DNA from: an uncultured Oscillospiraceae bacterium
GTDB lineage: Bacteria > Bacillota > Clostridia > Oscillospirales > Acutalibacteraceae
Assembly: GCA_900555015.1 (NCBI GenBank)
Contig: USJL01000003.1
Coordinates: 61,517-125,516, forward strand
DNA length: 64,000 nt
Reading direction: 5' to 3'
Part shown: one piece after another, positions 7,671 through 16,839 of the stretch
Layout: every line of letters starts with the position of its first letter
How positions within the stretch are numbered: position 1 is the first letter of the stretch
The notes under the pieces: model-generated
Seen by the model: the letters and a program-made list of their open reading frames with translations, nothing else
The model's database searches: none
What the model was told of the DNA's origin: nothing
Made by a program: the position numbers and the translations under genes

Positions 7671-8189
7671 ATGAAATGTCAACATTGTAATGAAAATGAA
7701 GCAACAACTTATATTAAAAAGAATATAAACGGTAATGTTACGGAAATGCATTTGTGCAGTGACTGTGCAAAAGAATTAGGCGTTATGGATGAATTTTCAC
7801 CTGAAAGCTTCTTTAAAGATACTTTCTTTGGCAATTTCCTTGGCGCCGGTATTCCGGCAATGAATGTTTTGTCAGGTATTGAGCATTGTGAAAGCTGCGG
7901 TTCAACGTTTAACGATATTGTAAGAAGCGGTAAAGTAGGCTGTGCCGATTGCTACAGTAAATTTGAAGATAAACTTGAACCTACAATTAAAAAAATTCAC
8001 GGCAATGCAAGTCATATCGGTAAGCATGTAACATATACACAAGAGGTTGAGCCTGAAGAAGAAAAAACACCTCAGCTCAGCGAAACAGATAAATTAAAAG
8101 AAGATTTAAAACTTGCTGTTAAGGAACAAAGATTTGAAGATGCGGCAGTTTTGCGTGATAAAATCAAGGAACTTAACGGGGAGGCTTAA
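7671..8189 (+). CDS. mcsA: Protein-arginine kinase activator McsA
   Basis: Zinc-finger partner that activates McsB and protects or delivers proteins to ClpC. It has an N-terminal CxxC pair (CQHC, CSDC) at 3-6 and about 28-31, a second pair (CESC, CADC) in the middle, and a C-terminal UVR motif (about 141-170, with EQRFEDAAVLRDKIKEL). The length of 172 is typical. GAAAGGATG precedes the ATG. It is followed two bases later by mcsB, so the two are translationally coupled. Confidence 0.96.
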   Translation: MKCQHCNENEATTYIKKNINGNVTEMHLCSDCAKELGVMDEFSPESFFKDTFFGNFLGAGIPAMNVLSGIEHCESCGSTFNDIVRSGKVGCADCYSKFEDKLEPTIKKIHGNASHIGKHVTYTQEVEPEEEKTPQLSETDKLKEDLKLAVKEQRFEDAAVLRDKIKELNGEA

Positions 8190-8191
8190 AA

Positions 8192-9184
8192 ATGGAAAAA
8201 TGGTTCAACGGCAAAGGTAATGATAATGATGTGGCTATGTTCACAACTGTTCGTTTGGCACGTAATTTAAGTGATGTGCCGTTTAAAAGCAAAATGAGCA
8301 GTGAAGTAAAACGAAATACGGTTAAAAAATTATATGCTTCAATCAAGAATTCCGATTTGGCAGGGGAATTCAGCTTGGTGGATTTATCAAACGATTCACA
8401 AATCAAGGCTTTGTCTTATGCCGAAAAGCAGTATATAAGCCCTGAGTTTGCAGCTGAAAAAGGTTCGTTTTTATTGTCTTCTCAAGGCGATGTTTCGGTA
8501 ATGCTTTGTGAGGAAGACCATATCAGAATTACATCTTTTGCACCGGGACTTGATGCGGCAGAAGCATACAGGAAAGCAGATAAAGTTGACGATGTTTTTA
8601 TTAACGGTTTAAAAATTGCCTTTGATGAAAAATTAGGATTTTTAACTGCAAATCCAATGAATTTAGGCACCGGCATGAAAGTTTGCGTGGGTCTTCATTT
8701 GCCTGCAATTAAAGCAAATAACGCTATTGACGGATTAATTTCCACAGTGGGCAAATTAGGACTTTCACTTCGTAAACTTTACGGCGACGGCGGAGCATTT
8801 TATATGCTTTCAAATCAAATTTCATTGGGCATTACGGAAAAGTCTGCTCTTGATAACATTACAGCCGTTGCAAACCAAATTATTAAGCGTGAAAGAGACC
8901 TTCGTGAAGTTATTAAAAACAGTGAACGCTGGGAGGATTTACTTTACAGAAGTGCCGGCACGCTTAAAATGGCAAGAAAACTTGATTTTAATGAGTTTTC
9001 CGAATTGATTTCAAATGTTCGTTTAGGCGTTGCCTTGGGCATTTTTGATATAGATATGAAAAATATAGGCTACCTTATACATAACTGTGCCGACGGTACT
9101 GTTCTTTGCGACAGCGGTAATGAAGATTCGCCGGAACTTGTTTCGAAGTTAAGAGCACAGCTTGTTAGGGATAGGTTGGCGTAG
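8192..9184 (+). CDS. mcsB: Protein-arginine kinase McsB
   Basis: Phosphorylates arginines of client proteins, marking them for ClpC-ClpP degradation, and inactivates CtsR. The 330-residue protein belongs to the guanido-phosphotransferase fold: TVRLARNL near residue 18, the CEEDHIRI loop near 107 and the NPMNLGTGMKV stretch near 156 line the ATP site. Its start is two bases from mcsA, behind GGGGAGG. The stop lies at the base of a small hairpin preceding clpC. Confidence 0.95.
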   Translation: MEKWFNGKGNDNDVAMFTTVRLARNLSDVPFKSKMSSEVKRNTVKKLYASIKNSDLAGEFSLVDLSNDSQIKALSYAEKQYISPEFAAEKGSFLLSSQGDVSVMLCEEDHIRITSFAPGLDAAEAYRKADKVDDVFINGLKIAFDEKLGFLTANPMNLGTGMKVCVGLHLPAIKANNAIDGLISTVGKLGLSLRKLYGDGGAFYMLSNQISLGITEKSALDNITAVANQIIKRERDLREVIKNSERWEDLLYRSAGTLKMARKLDFNEFSELISNVRLGVALGIFDIDMKNIGYLIHNCADGTVLCDSGNEDSPELVSKLRAQLVRDRLA

Positions 9185-9203
9185 AGGAATTGTGTTCCTC
9201 TGC
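9181..9203 (+). promoter_or_regulatory. Hairpin between mcsB and clpC
   Basis: GTAGAGGAA pairs with TTCCTCTGC (one G-U) around a five-base loop, directly before the clpC ribosome binding site. There is no T run, so it is not a terminator; it may stabilise or mark processing of the clpC mRNA. Confidence 0.45.
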
Positions 9204-9221
9204 GGAAAAGGAGGAATAATT

Positions 9222-11651
9222 ATGTATAGATTTAACAGTTTTACTCAAAAAGCAAATGATGTTTTGAATCTTGCAATTAAAGCGGCAGAAAATTTCGGCC
9301 ATAATTATGTTGGTACCGAACATATTTTAATAGGCTTGTTAAAAGAGGGTACAGGCACGGGTGCTTTGGCTCTTAATGAAAAAGACGTTACCCTTGAAAA
9401 AGTTGAAAGTCTTGTTAAAGAAAATATCGGCACAGGCAATCCTACACGGCTTTCACCCCAGGATTTCACTCCAAGGGCAAAGCGTATAATTGATATTAGT
9501 TTTCAAATTGCCCGCGGAATGCTTAATTCATTTGTCGGAACAGAGCATTTGCTTATTGCATTGTTAAGAGAAAGCGACAGCGTTGCAGTAAGATTTTTAA
9601 ATGCTTTGGGTGTAGACGAAAGCGCTTTGCTTGAAGAAATTTGCGCTTCTCTCGGCAGAGGTGAATCACAGTATCGCAATTCTTCGGCAAAAGGTAAAAA
9701 AGGAAAAAGTAATACTCCTACTCTTGATGAATTCGGCAAGGATTTAACAGAGCTTGCACGTCAGGGCAAAATTGACCCGGTTATCGGCAGGGATAAAGAA
9801 ATTGAAAGGGTTATACAAATTCTTTCAAGAAGAACAAAAAACAATCCTTGTTTGATAGGTGAACCGGGCGTAGGTAAAACAGCAATAGCAGAGGGCTTGG
9901 CTCTTAAAATTGTTAAAGATGAAGTGCCTGAACTTCTTGCAGGTAAAAAAATTGTTGCGCTTGATTTAACTTCAATGGTTGCCGGTACAAAGTACAGGGG
10001 CGATTTTGAAGAAAGAATCAAAAAAGCAATGGATGAAGTTAAAAATGCAAAAGACGTAATTCTTTTCATTGATGAGGTTCATACCATTATGGGTGCAGGT
10101 GCCGCAGAAGGCGCTGTTGACGCAGCCAACATTTTAAAGCCATCTCTTGCAAGGGGCGAAATTCAGGTTATAGGTGCAACCACTATTGATGAATACAGAA
10201 AAAATATTGAAAAAGACGCCGCACTTGAACGTCGTTTTCAAAGTGTTCTTGTCGGTGAACCTACAGAAGAAGAAACTGTTGAAATCCTTAAAGGTTTACG
10301 TGATAAATATGAGGCTCATCATAAAGTAAAAATCAGTGATGAAGCAATTAAATCCGCAGTTAAAATGAGTTCTCGCTATATTGCAGACAGGTTTTTGCCC
10401 GATAAAGCCATTGACCTTATTGATGAGGCTGCTTCACGTGTAAGACTTAAAGCTTTTACAGCTCCCCCAAATCTTAAGGAAATGGAAATTGAAATTAAAA
10501 AACTTAAAGAGGAAAAGGCAGATGCAGTACGAAATCAAGATTATGAAAACGCTGCTAAAATCAGGGATAAGGAAAAAGATCTGCAAACTTTGCTTGATGA
10601 AGAAAGAGAAAAGTGGAAAAACAGTTCTTCCCGTGATGTAAAGCAGGTTGAAGTAGAAGATATTGCAAATGTTGTTTCCGCTTGGTCGGGTATTCCCGTT
10701 ACACAGCTAACCGAAGAAGAGTCTCAAAGACTTTTGAATATGGAAAAAATTCTTCATGAAAGAATTGTAGGTCAGGATAAAGCCGTTTCTTCTATTGCAA
10801 GAGCAATAAGAAGGGGCAGGGTCGGATTGAAAAATCCAAACAGACCGCTGGGTTCGTTTATATTCCTCGGTCCTACCGGTGTAGGTAAAACAGAACTTTG
10901 TAAAACTCTTGCCGAAACAATGTTTGGCAATGAGGATGCAATAATTAAACTTGATATGAGTGAGTATATGGAAAAGCACACCGTATCAAAACTTATCGGT
11001 TCGCCTCCGGGATATGTCGGATTTGATGAGGGTGGTCAGTTAACCGAAAAAATCAGAAGAAAACCGTACTCCGTTGTGTTGTTTGATGAAATTGAAAAAG
11101 CACATCCGGATGTTTTCAATATGCTTCTTCAAATTCTTGAAGACGGTGTTTTAACCGATTCTCAAGGCAGAAAAGTATCCTTTAAAAACTCAATAATTAT
11201 TATGACTTCAAATGTGGGCGCCTCTAAAATTGTAGACGGTAAGGGTGCTTTAGGCTTTGGCGACAAAGAAGAAACACGCACTATTGAAGAATTGGTTATG
11301 GGTGATTTAAAGAAAACATTTAAGCCCGAGTTTTTAAACAGAATTGATGAAATAATTGTGTTTAATCAGCTGGAAGAAAAGGATATTGAAGAAATTGCAA
11401 AACGTATGCTTAACTCACTTACAAAACGTGTAAACGATTTAGAAATGAAAATTGATTTTACGGATAATGCAATTAAAGAGCTTGCAAAGGAAGGTTTTGA
11501 CAAGGTTTACGGCGCAAGACCGTTAAGAAGAACCATTCAGCAAAAAATTGAAGACCCTCTTTCAGAGTTAATGCTTGAGAATAAATTCGTTGCCGGCAAG
11601 TCTTGTACGGTTGACTTTGCAGATGATGAATTTAAATTTAATATTGCATAA
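9222..11651 (+). CDS. clpC: ATP-dependent Clp protease ATP-binding subunit ClpC
   Basis: Hexameric AAA+ unfoldase that feeds proteins, including arginine-phosphorylated ones, to ClpP. The 809 residues contain the Clp N domain (1-145, two repeats), AAA1 with Walker A GEPGVGKT (213-220) and FIDEVHT, the coiled middle domain with a UVR-like motif (about 420-460), and AAA2 with GPTGVGKT (550-557) and LFDEIEKAH. An LGF tripeptide in the expected loop (GALGFGD) is the ClpP-docking element. The ATG is set by AAAAGGAGG eight bases upstream; an upstream ATG-like start inside mcsB is not needed. Last gene of the CtsR operon. Confidence 0.96.
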   Translation: MYRFNSFTQKANDVLNLAIKAAENFGHNYVGTEHILIGLLKEGTGTGALALNEKDVTLEKVESLVKENIGTGNPTRLSPQDFTPRAKRIIDISFQIARGMLNSFVGTEHLLIALLRESDSVAVRFLNALGVDESALLEEICASLGRGESQYRNSSAKGKKGKSNTPTLDEFGKDLTELARQGKIDPVIGRDKEIERVIQILSRRTKNNPCLIGEPGVGKTAIAEGLALKIVKDEVPELLAGKKIVALDLTSMVAGTKYRGDFEERIKKAMDEVKNAKDVILFIDEVHTIMGAGAAEGAVDAANILKPSLARGEIQVIGATTIDEYRKNIEKDAALERRFQSVLVGEPTEEETVEILKGLRDKYEAHHKVKISDEAIKSAVKMSSRYIADRFLPDKAIDLIDEAASRVRLKAFTAPPNLKEMEIEIKKLKEEKADAVRNQDYENAAKIRDKEKDLQTLLDEEREKWKNSSSRDVKQVEVEDIANVVSAWSGIPVTQLTEEESQRLLNMEKILHERIVGQDKAVSSIARAIRRGRVGLKNPNRPLGSFIFLGPTGVGKTELCKTLAETMFGNEDAIIKLDMSEYMEKHTVSKLIGSPPGYVGFDEGGQLTEKIRRKPYSVVLFDEIEKAHPDVFNMLLQILEDGVLTDSQGRKVSFKNSIIIMTSNVGASKIVDGKGALGFGDKEETRTIEELVMGDLKKTFKPEFLNRIDEIIVFNQLEEKDIEEIAKRMLNSLTKRVNDLEMKIDFTDNAIKELAKEGFDKVYGARPLRRTIQQKIEDPLSELMLENKFVAGKSCTVDFADDEFKFNIA

Positions 11652-11652
11652 T

Positions 11653-11688
11653 AAAAAGCAGGTTGGCTTATCGGTCAACCTGCTTTTT
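11653..11688. terminator. Bidirectional terminator between clpC and the phosphodiesterase gene
   Basis: Perfect 13-bp stem AAAAAGCAGGTTG / CAACCTGCTTTTT with a ten-base loop; A and T tracts on both sides serve the two convergent genes. Confidence 0.9.
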
Positions 11689-11690
11689 AT

Positions 11691-12161
11691 TTAAAGCTTT
11701 GCGTTAATGCACATTATTTCTCCGTTTGAAAAATCAATTAATCCGTAGCATCCGTCGCACAAAGCGCCGGGGTTAAAATATCGAACGGAATTTATTTTTT
11801 GGTTCATAGGCACGTGGGTGTGTCCAAATAAAACCAAGTCCACATTTTGTTTGTTTGCTTCATCCTGCAACATTTCCAATCCGTGCTTAACATAAAATGT
11901 GTGTCCGTGGCATATTAACACCTTTTTGCCTGCAAAGTTAAAAATTTCGCAAAAGGGCTTGTTGCTTGAAAAATCACAGTTTCCGCTTACTGTTTTCAGT
12001 CTTAATTTGTTTCCAAAATAAATTTCAGCGTCTTCCAAATCCTTGCCGCTGTTATTATCTCCTAAATTTATAAATAAATCAGTATCGTTAATATGCATTT
12101 CAACAGCGTCAAAAAAGTTGCTTTTTCTGCCGTGGCTGTCTGAAGTTACAAGGATTCTCAT
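11691..12161 (-). CDS. YfcE/MJ0936-family metallophosphoesterase
   Basis: Small phosphodiesterase with a two-metal calcineurin-like site. The 156-residue protein shows all family blocks: SDSHG (7-11), GDNN (about 35-38), GNCD (about 59-62), CHGH (about 83-86) and GHTH (about 111-114). It is soluble and monocistronic. Family members cleave artificial phosphodiesters; the natural substrate is mostly unknown. The ribosome binding site (AAAGG) is rather far from the ATG. Confidence 0.9.
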   Translation of the reverse strand: MRILVTSDSHGRKSNFFDAVEMHINDTDLFINLGDNNSGKDLEDAEIYFGNKLRLKTVSGNCDFSSNKPFCEIFNFAGKKVLICHGHTFYVKHGLEMLQDEANKQNVDLVLFGHTHVPMNQKINSVRYFNPGALCDGCYGLIDFSNGEIMCINAKL

Positions 12162-12232
12162 TCATACATCAACCTTTAAAATCATAGTATAATATATAAT
12201 TATAAATCAAATGAAAGGGGAATACAATATTT

Positions 12233-12475
12233 ATGGATTACAATAAAAATGAAATGAACAAAATAATGCAAAATGCATCAAAAAAAACAGGTGTAGATTT
12301 AAATAAAATGAAACAGGCTGCAGACAGCGGTAATTTAGATGATTTTATTAACAAAAATCTGTCAGGCGAGGCAAGTAAAAAATTAAAATCCGTACTTTCA
12401 AGTAAAGAACAAACGGAAAAATTGCTTTCAACTCCTCAGGCAAAGGAATTGCTTAAAAATTTGCTAAAAGGATAA
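12233..12475 (+). CDS. Small hypothetical protein, first of three
   Basis: An 80-residue, lysine-rich, predicted all-helical protein that I do not recognise. It alternates short helices with NKNL/SGEASKK turns and ends KELLKNLLKG. There is no membrane segment. AAAGGGG lies upstream of the ATG. It is followed six bases later by the second unknown gene, forming a three-gene unit. Clusters of such small helical proteins with asparagine-rich and hydrophobic-tailed partners occur in Clostridia (general impression, not a search result). Confidence 0.75.
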   Translation: MDYNKNEMNKIMQNASKKTGVDLNKMKQAADSGNLDDFINKNLSGEASKKLKSVLSSKEQTEKLLSTPQAKELLKNLLKG

Positions 12476-12481
12476 TTTATT

Positions 12482-12877
12482 ATGGATAATATAAATGATA
12501 TAATTTCAAGTCTTTCTGCCGATGACATTAATATGCTTAAAGATGTGGCTTCTTCTATTTTAGGCGAAAATCAGCAGCCGCAAGCTCAAAATGACAGCAA
12601 CGGCACTGTTAATTCTTTGTTAAGTAACGGCGTTAACAATTCTCAAAATCAAAGTACAAACGCTTTGGCTAATTTGGGCATAAACGCAAACGATTTTAAT
12701 ATGATGATGAAGGCAAAGTCTTTGTTTGATAAAATGAATTCGGCAACAAACAAAAATACAGATTTAATAATGGCGCTTAAACCTCATTTGTCGCCGGAAC
12801 ATCAGGCAAAGGCAGACACGGCAATTAAAATTTTGCGCCTTTTTGAAATTTTGCCTTTGCTAAAGGATTTGTTTTAA
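12482..12877 (+). CDS. Small hypothetical protein, second of three
   Basis: A 131-residue unknown protein with an N-terminal helix (about 1-30), an Asn/Gln/Ser-rich linker (about 30-60) and a helical C-terminal half ending in ILRLFEILPLLKDLF, an amphipathic or membrane-seeking tail. Its stop overlaps the next start by one base (TAATG), so the two are translationally coupled. Function unknown. Confidence 0.75.
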   Translation: MDNINDIISSLSADDINMLKDVASSILGENQQPQAQNDSNGTVNSLLSNGVNNSQNQSTNALANLGINANDFNMMMKAKSLFDKMNSATNKNTDLIMALKPHLSPEHQAKADTAIKILRLFEILPLLKDLF

Positions 12878-13173
12878 TGCAAACTTTTTCAAACAGCGAT
12901 ATAGAAGAAGCAAAAAAAAGAGTAAGGGAAATGAAGAAAAAAGCAGAGTCATATTCAAACGGTTTGGGTGCTTTTTCAGTTGAAAAAAGCTCAGAAAATT
13001 TAAATGAAAATCAAAAAATTAATAACGAAAAAGAAGAAACGGCAAAACCTAAAACAAAAGAGGAGGATGAAGAAAAAGACTCCTCTTTTTTAATTTTGAT
13101 TTTACTTTTGCTTCTTTCACACGAAGGCGCAGATAACAAATTGTTGCTTGCACTGCTTTATTTGTTGCTTTAA
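12877..13173 (+). CDS. Small tail-anchored hypothetical protein, third of three
   Basis: A 98-residue protein: a highly charged helix (about 5-30), an acidic/lysine-rich linker (about 40-65), and two short Leu-rich segments at the C terminus (SFLILILLLLL and LLLALLYLLL) separated by SHEGADNK. This looks like a hairpin membrane anchor with the charged head in the cytoplasm. It is co-translated with the preceding gene. Not recognised; with its two neighbours it may form one complex at the membrane (inference). Confidence 0.75.
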   Translation: MQTFSNSDIEEAKKRVREMKKKAESYSNGLGAFSVEKSSENLNENQKINNEKEETAKPKTKEEDEEKDSSFLILILLLLLSHEGADNKLLLALLYLLL

Positions 13174-13203
13174 TGTTAATTTTTTGTTGTTTAATTAAAT
13201 ATA

Positions 13204-13245
13204 ATATGGAAATAATGGAAATGTTATGGTATTATATTTCCATAT
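13204..13245. promoter_or_regulatory. Inverted repeat upstream of the yfmF operon
   Basis: Perfect 11-bp arms ATATGGAAATA (13204-13214) and TATTTCCATAT (13235-13245), 20-base loop, about 25 bases before the yfmF start. It could be an operator or a 5' leader hairpin. Confidence 0.45.
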
Positions 13246-13270
13246 GGTTTTATTCTTTGGGAGGATAAAA

Positions 13271-14551
13271 ATGGCAGATTATATAAAATCAAATATTGCC
13301 GACGGTGTAGATGTTTTAACCGTTCCGGCAGACAGGTTTAAAACTAATGAAATTGCAATTTCTCTTGCAACTCCTTTAAGCGAGCATTCCGCCTCGGCAA
13401 ATGCTCTTGTAATTATGCTTCTTTCAAGAAGCAATGCACGTTTTAAATCTTTAAAAGAATTAAATACTCATTTGGCTTCGCTTTACGGTGCAATTCTTCA
13501 GCCGTCGGTGTCCAAAATCGGTGAAAATCAGTTGCTTAAATTGGGAATCACTTGTATTGATGACCGCTTTTCTCTTGATGATAAAAAAATATCAATAGAG
13601 TGCGCAAATTTGTTGCTCTCGTTGCTTTTTGAGCCTAATTTTGATGAAAATCACAGCTTTAGAGAAAGCGACGTTGAAACAGAAAAACGCCTTTTGATTG
13701 AAAAAATCGAAAGCGAAGAAAATGAAAAAAGAACATATGTACTCAGAAAAACAGAGGAAATTATGTTTGCCGGCGAGCCTTATGCCGTTAATCGCTATGG
13801 CACAAAAGAATCTGTTTCGGCTCAAAACGCAAATTCATTAAAGGCTGCGTGGCAAAATCTTTTAAAATCTTCACAAGTACTTTTAACTGTTGTAGGTAAT
13901 TGCGCAGGCGACGAAATAAAATCATTGCTTGCGGAAAAATTTGCTTCAGTTGAAAGAAATTACAAGCCTTTGTCAAAGGCTGTGTTTAAGCCTGCGGTTG
14001 ATAAAGTTAAAGAAGTTAAAGAAGAAATGAATGTTAAGCAGGGCAAGCTTGTTATGGGCTTTCGTGTTAATTTAACTCCGGATGACAAGTTGTGCAGTGC
14101 CATGCGCTCTTTTGCCGATGTTTTCGGCGGCGGACCGTATTCTAAACTTTTTGCAAATGTTCGTGAAAAAATGAGCCTTTGCTATTATTGTTCTGCACGT
14201 TATGTAAGGCAAAAAAGTTATATAGTAGTTCAAAGCGGCTGTGAAGAAGAAAATATGGACAAGGCAGTTGCTGAAATTTTAAATCAAATCGAAGAAATTA
14301 AAAAAGGTAATTTTGAATATGAATTCGCATCTTCAAAAATTGCTTTAAGTGACGCAATCAATTCTGTTTATGACGGTCCGGATATGTTGGAATCTTGGTA
14401 TATTTCTCAAGTTGCCGACGGCGAATTTAAATCTCCTAAAGTAAGTATGGCAGAAAATGAAAAAGTTACTGCAGAAGAAATAATCAAGTGTGCAAATCTT
14501 ATTGAGCTTGATACTGTTTATAAACTTACGGCTGTTAAGGAGGGCGAATAA
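13271..14551 (+). CDS. yfmF: M16-family protein YfmF (inactive-type partner)
   Basis: Member of the insulinase-like M16 family, annotated in Firmicutes as linked to EF-P 5-aminopentanol modification. The 426-residue protein has the M16 two-lobe layout, but the zinc motif HxxEH is missing: the corresponding N-terminal block reads LSEHSASANALVIMLL. It is therefore the non-catalytic partner of the following gene. The ATG at 13271 follows GGGAGGA; an upstream frame extension lies in the inverted repeat region and is unlikely. Its stop and the next ATG are adjacent. Confidence 0.88.
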   Translation: MADYIKSNIADGVDVLTVPADRFKTNEIAISLATPLSEHSASANALVIMLLSRSNARFKSLKELNTHLASLYGAILQPSVSKIGENQLLKLGITCIDDRFSLDDKKISIECANLLLSLLFEPNFDENHSFRESDVETEKRLLIEKIESEENEKRTYVLRKTEEIMFAGEPYAVNRYGTKESVSAQNANSLKAAWQNLLKSSQVLLTVVGNCAGDEIKSLLAEKFASVERNYKPLSKAVFKPAVDKVKEVKEEMNVKQGKLVMGFRVNLTPDDKLCSAMRSFADVFGGGPYSKLFANVREKMSLCYYCSARYVRQKSYIVVQSGCEEENMDKAVAEILNQIEEIKKGNFEYEFASSKIALSDAINSVYDGPDMLESWYISQVADGEFKSPKVSMAENEKVTAEEIIKCANLIELDTVYKLTAVKEGE

Positions 14552-15820
14552 ATGAAAGAAATTATATCAAATGCTCTCGGTGAGAAATATTATGAAATAA
14601 ATCATAAATCAGGCCTTAAAATTTTTGTTATGCCAAAAGAGCATTACAAGTCAACTTATGCTGTGTTCGGCACAAAATACGGCTCTATAGATACTCGCTT
14701 TAAAAGAAGCGACAGTAATGATTATACAGTTGTTCCCGAAGGTATTGCTCACTTTTTGGAACATAAACTTTTTGAAAGTGAAGAGTTAGACGCTTTTACC
14801 AGGTATGCACAAACAGGCGCTTCCGCAAATGCTTACACATCCTTTGATAAAACATGTTATCTTTTTCAATGCAGCGACAGGTTTGAAGACAGCCTTAAAA
14901 TACTTCTTGATTTTGTAACACATCCTTATTTTACAAAGGAAACCGTTGAAAAAGAACAAGGCATTATCGGTCAGGAAATAACTATGTATTATGATGTTGC
15001 CGGTTGGATGAGTACTTTTAATCTTTTAAGGTGCCTTTATAAAAATCATCCGGTAAGAATAGACATTGCCGGAACCGTGGAATCTATTGCTCAAATTACA
15101 GATAAATTGCTTTATGATTGCTATAATACTTTTTATAATTTGCATAATATGGCACTTGTTGTTGTGGGTAATGTTGATGTTGACAGCGTAGTTAAAATTT
15201 GCGATGAATACCTTGAAAAGGCAGAGGATGTTACGGTTGAACGTTCTTTTGAACCGGAACCCCGTGATATTGTTAAGTCATATGATGAATATCACCTTGC
15301 AATGAGCGTGCCTGTATTTTCATTCGGTTATAAAGAAAAATGCGAAACTCCGGAAAGAAGCCTTAATGATATAGTAGAAACAAATATTCTGCTTGAGGTT
15401 CTTTGCGGCGAATCTTCACCGCTTTACAGCAGGCTTATTGAAAAAGGGCTTATAAATTCGGAATTTTCAAAGGAATATTTTACAGGCTACGGTTATGAAG
15501 CAATTATGTTTGACGGCGAATCAACAAATCCTCGGGCAGTTGCAGACGAAATTAAAAAAGAAGTTGCAAAACTTAAAGCAAACGGTATAGATGACGAATT
15601 GTTTGAAACGGTAAGGCGTAATTTATACGGTAAGGAAATTATGCAATATAATGATATTGATGCAGTGGCAAACGGTATGATTGGCGCATATTTTTCAAAT
15701 TATAATATTTTTGATGTTATGGATATTTATAAATCCGTTACAAAAAATGATGTTGAAAAAAGGCTTTCGGGAATTATGGACGAAAAGTACAGTGCATTAT
15801 CCGTTGTAAAGTCTGAATAG
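14552..15820 (+). CDS. yfmH: M16-family metallopeptidase YfmH
   Basis: Zinc peptidase, 422 residues, with the inverted zinc motif HFLEH (about 67-71) and the distal glutamate expected in EKEQGIIGQE near residue 135. It is translated directly after yfmF, matching the usual active/inactive M16 pair, which is thought to act as a heterodimer. The family is named for association with EF-P modification in Bacillus; the substrate in Clostridia is not established. Confidence 0.9.
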   Translation: MKEIISNALGEKYYEINHKSGLKIFVMPKEHYKSTYAVFGTKYGSIDTRFKRSDSNDYTVVPEGIAHFLEHKLFESEELDAFTRYAQTGASANAYTSFDKTCYLFQCSDRFEDSLKILLDFVTHPYFTKETVEKEQGIIGQEITMYYDVAGWMSTFNLLRCLYKNHPVRIDIAGTVESIAQITDKLLYDCYNTFYNLHNMALVVVGNVDVDSVVKICDEYLEKAEDVTVERSFEPEPRDIVKSYDEYHLAMSVPVFSFGYKEKCETPERSLNDIVETNILLEVLCGESSPLYSRLIEKGLINSEFSKEYFTGYGYEAIMFDGESTNPRAVADEIKKEVAKLKANGIDDELFETVRRNLYGKEIMQYNDIDAVANGMIGAYFSNYNIFDVMDIYKSVTKNDVEKRLSGIMDEKYSALSVVKSE

Positions 15821-15828
15821 GAGAAATT

Positions 15829-16836
15829 ATGGATAATTTTACAACTGTTTTTTTTGACGGATTGGGTTTAAGTTTTAATATTCCTTCCGTTGCATTCAGT
15901 ATCGGTTCATATGAGGTTCATTGGTATGGCATTATAATTGCTTTCGGCTTTTCTCTTGCCATACTTTACGGCGGCAGAATGGCTTATAAATGGAAAATGA
16001 GCCTTGACGGTATGATGGATGTTTTAATTTGGGGTACTCTTTTGGGCATTGTTTGTGCCCGTGCATATTATGTTATATTTATGTGGGATTATTACAAGGT
16101 TCATCCCGGAGAAATAATTGCCATTTGGCAAGGTGGAATTGCTATTTACGGCGGCATTATAGGCGCATTAATCGGCGGTTATATCGGCTGTAAAATCGGT
16201 AAAATAGATTTTAGAAATTTGCTTGATTTAGGTGCTCTCGGTTTGTTGATAGGACAGGGCATAGGCAGATGGGGCAATTTCTTTAATCAGGAGGCGTTCG
16301 GCACAAATACGGAAACCGCACTTTTCAGAATGTGGTCTGTTAAAATAAGGGATACTTTGGAGGCAACCTCCGCCGATTTATTGCAAAAAGGGATAGAGGT
16401 TAACCCAAACGTTCCTGTACATCCAACTTTTTTATATGAAAGTGTGTGGTGTTTGCTTTTATTTGTTGCGCTTCATATTGTTGTAACCAAGCATAGAAAA
16501 TTTAAGGGCGAAGTGTTTATTCTTTACGGAATTTTTTACGGACTTGAAAGAATGATTGTTGAGGGTATGCGAACCGACAGCCTTTACATAGGCAATTCAA
16601 CAATTCGTGTAAGTCAGTTGCTTTCAGCCGTTGTTGTTGTGGCGTTTACAATTTGGCTTGCGGTTTTAATGACAAAGTTAAAAAAAGGAACACTGCCGGA
16701 AAGATATATGATTAATCCGCCTGTAAAACCTGTTGTTTTGGCAGATAATTCAGTGCAGGTTTATAAATATTCATCAGGCACGGTTACTTCATCTGATGAT
16801 GATTTCTTTAAAGTAATTGGAAAGGATAATAATTAA
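15829..16836 (+). CDS. lgt: Prolipoprotein diacylglyceryl transferase
   Basis: Transfers diacylglycerol from phosphatidylglycerol to the lipobox cysteine of lipoprotein precursors, the first lipidation step. The seven-helix membrane protein has the Lgt signature GRWGNFFNQEAFG in its middle and the conserved VHWYG near the N terminus. At 335 residues it is longer than usual (about 260-300), due mainly to a polar C-terminal tail ending in a Ser/Asp-rich stretch. AGGAG precedes the ATG. In operon with yfmFH and folD. Confidence 0.95.
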   Translation: MDNFTTVFFDGLGLSFNIPSVAFSIGSYEVHWYGIIIAFGFSLAILYGGRMAYKWKMSLDGMMDVLIWGTLLGIVCARAYYVIFMWDYYKVHPGEIIAIWQGGIAIYGGIIGALIGGYIGCKIGKIDFRNLLDLGALGLLIGQGIGRWGNFFNQEAFGTNTETALFRMWSVKIRDTLEATSADLLQKGIEVNPNVPVHPTFLYESVWCLLLFVALHIVVTKHRKFKGEVFILYGIFYGLERMIVEGMRTDSLYIGNSTIRVSQLLSAVVVVAFTIWLAVLMTKLKKGTLPERYMINPPVKPVVLADNSVQVYKYSSGTVTSSDDDFFKVIGKDNN

Positions 16837-16839
16837 TTA

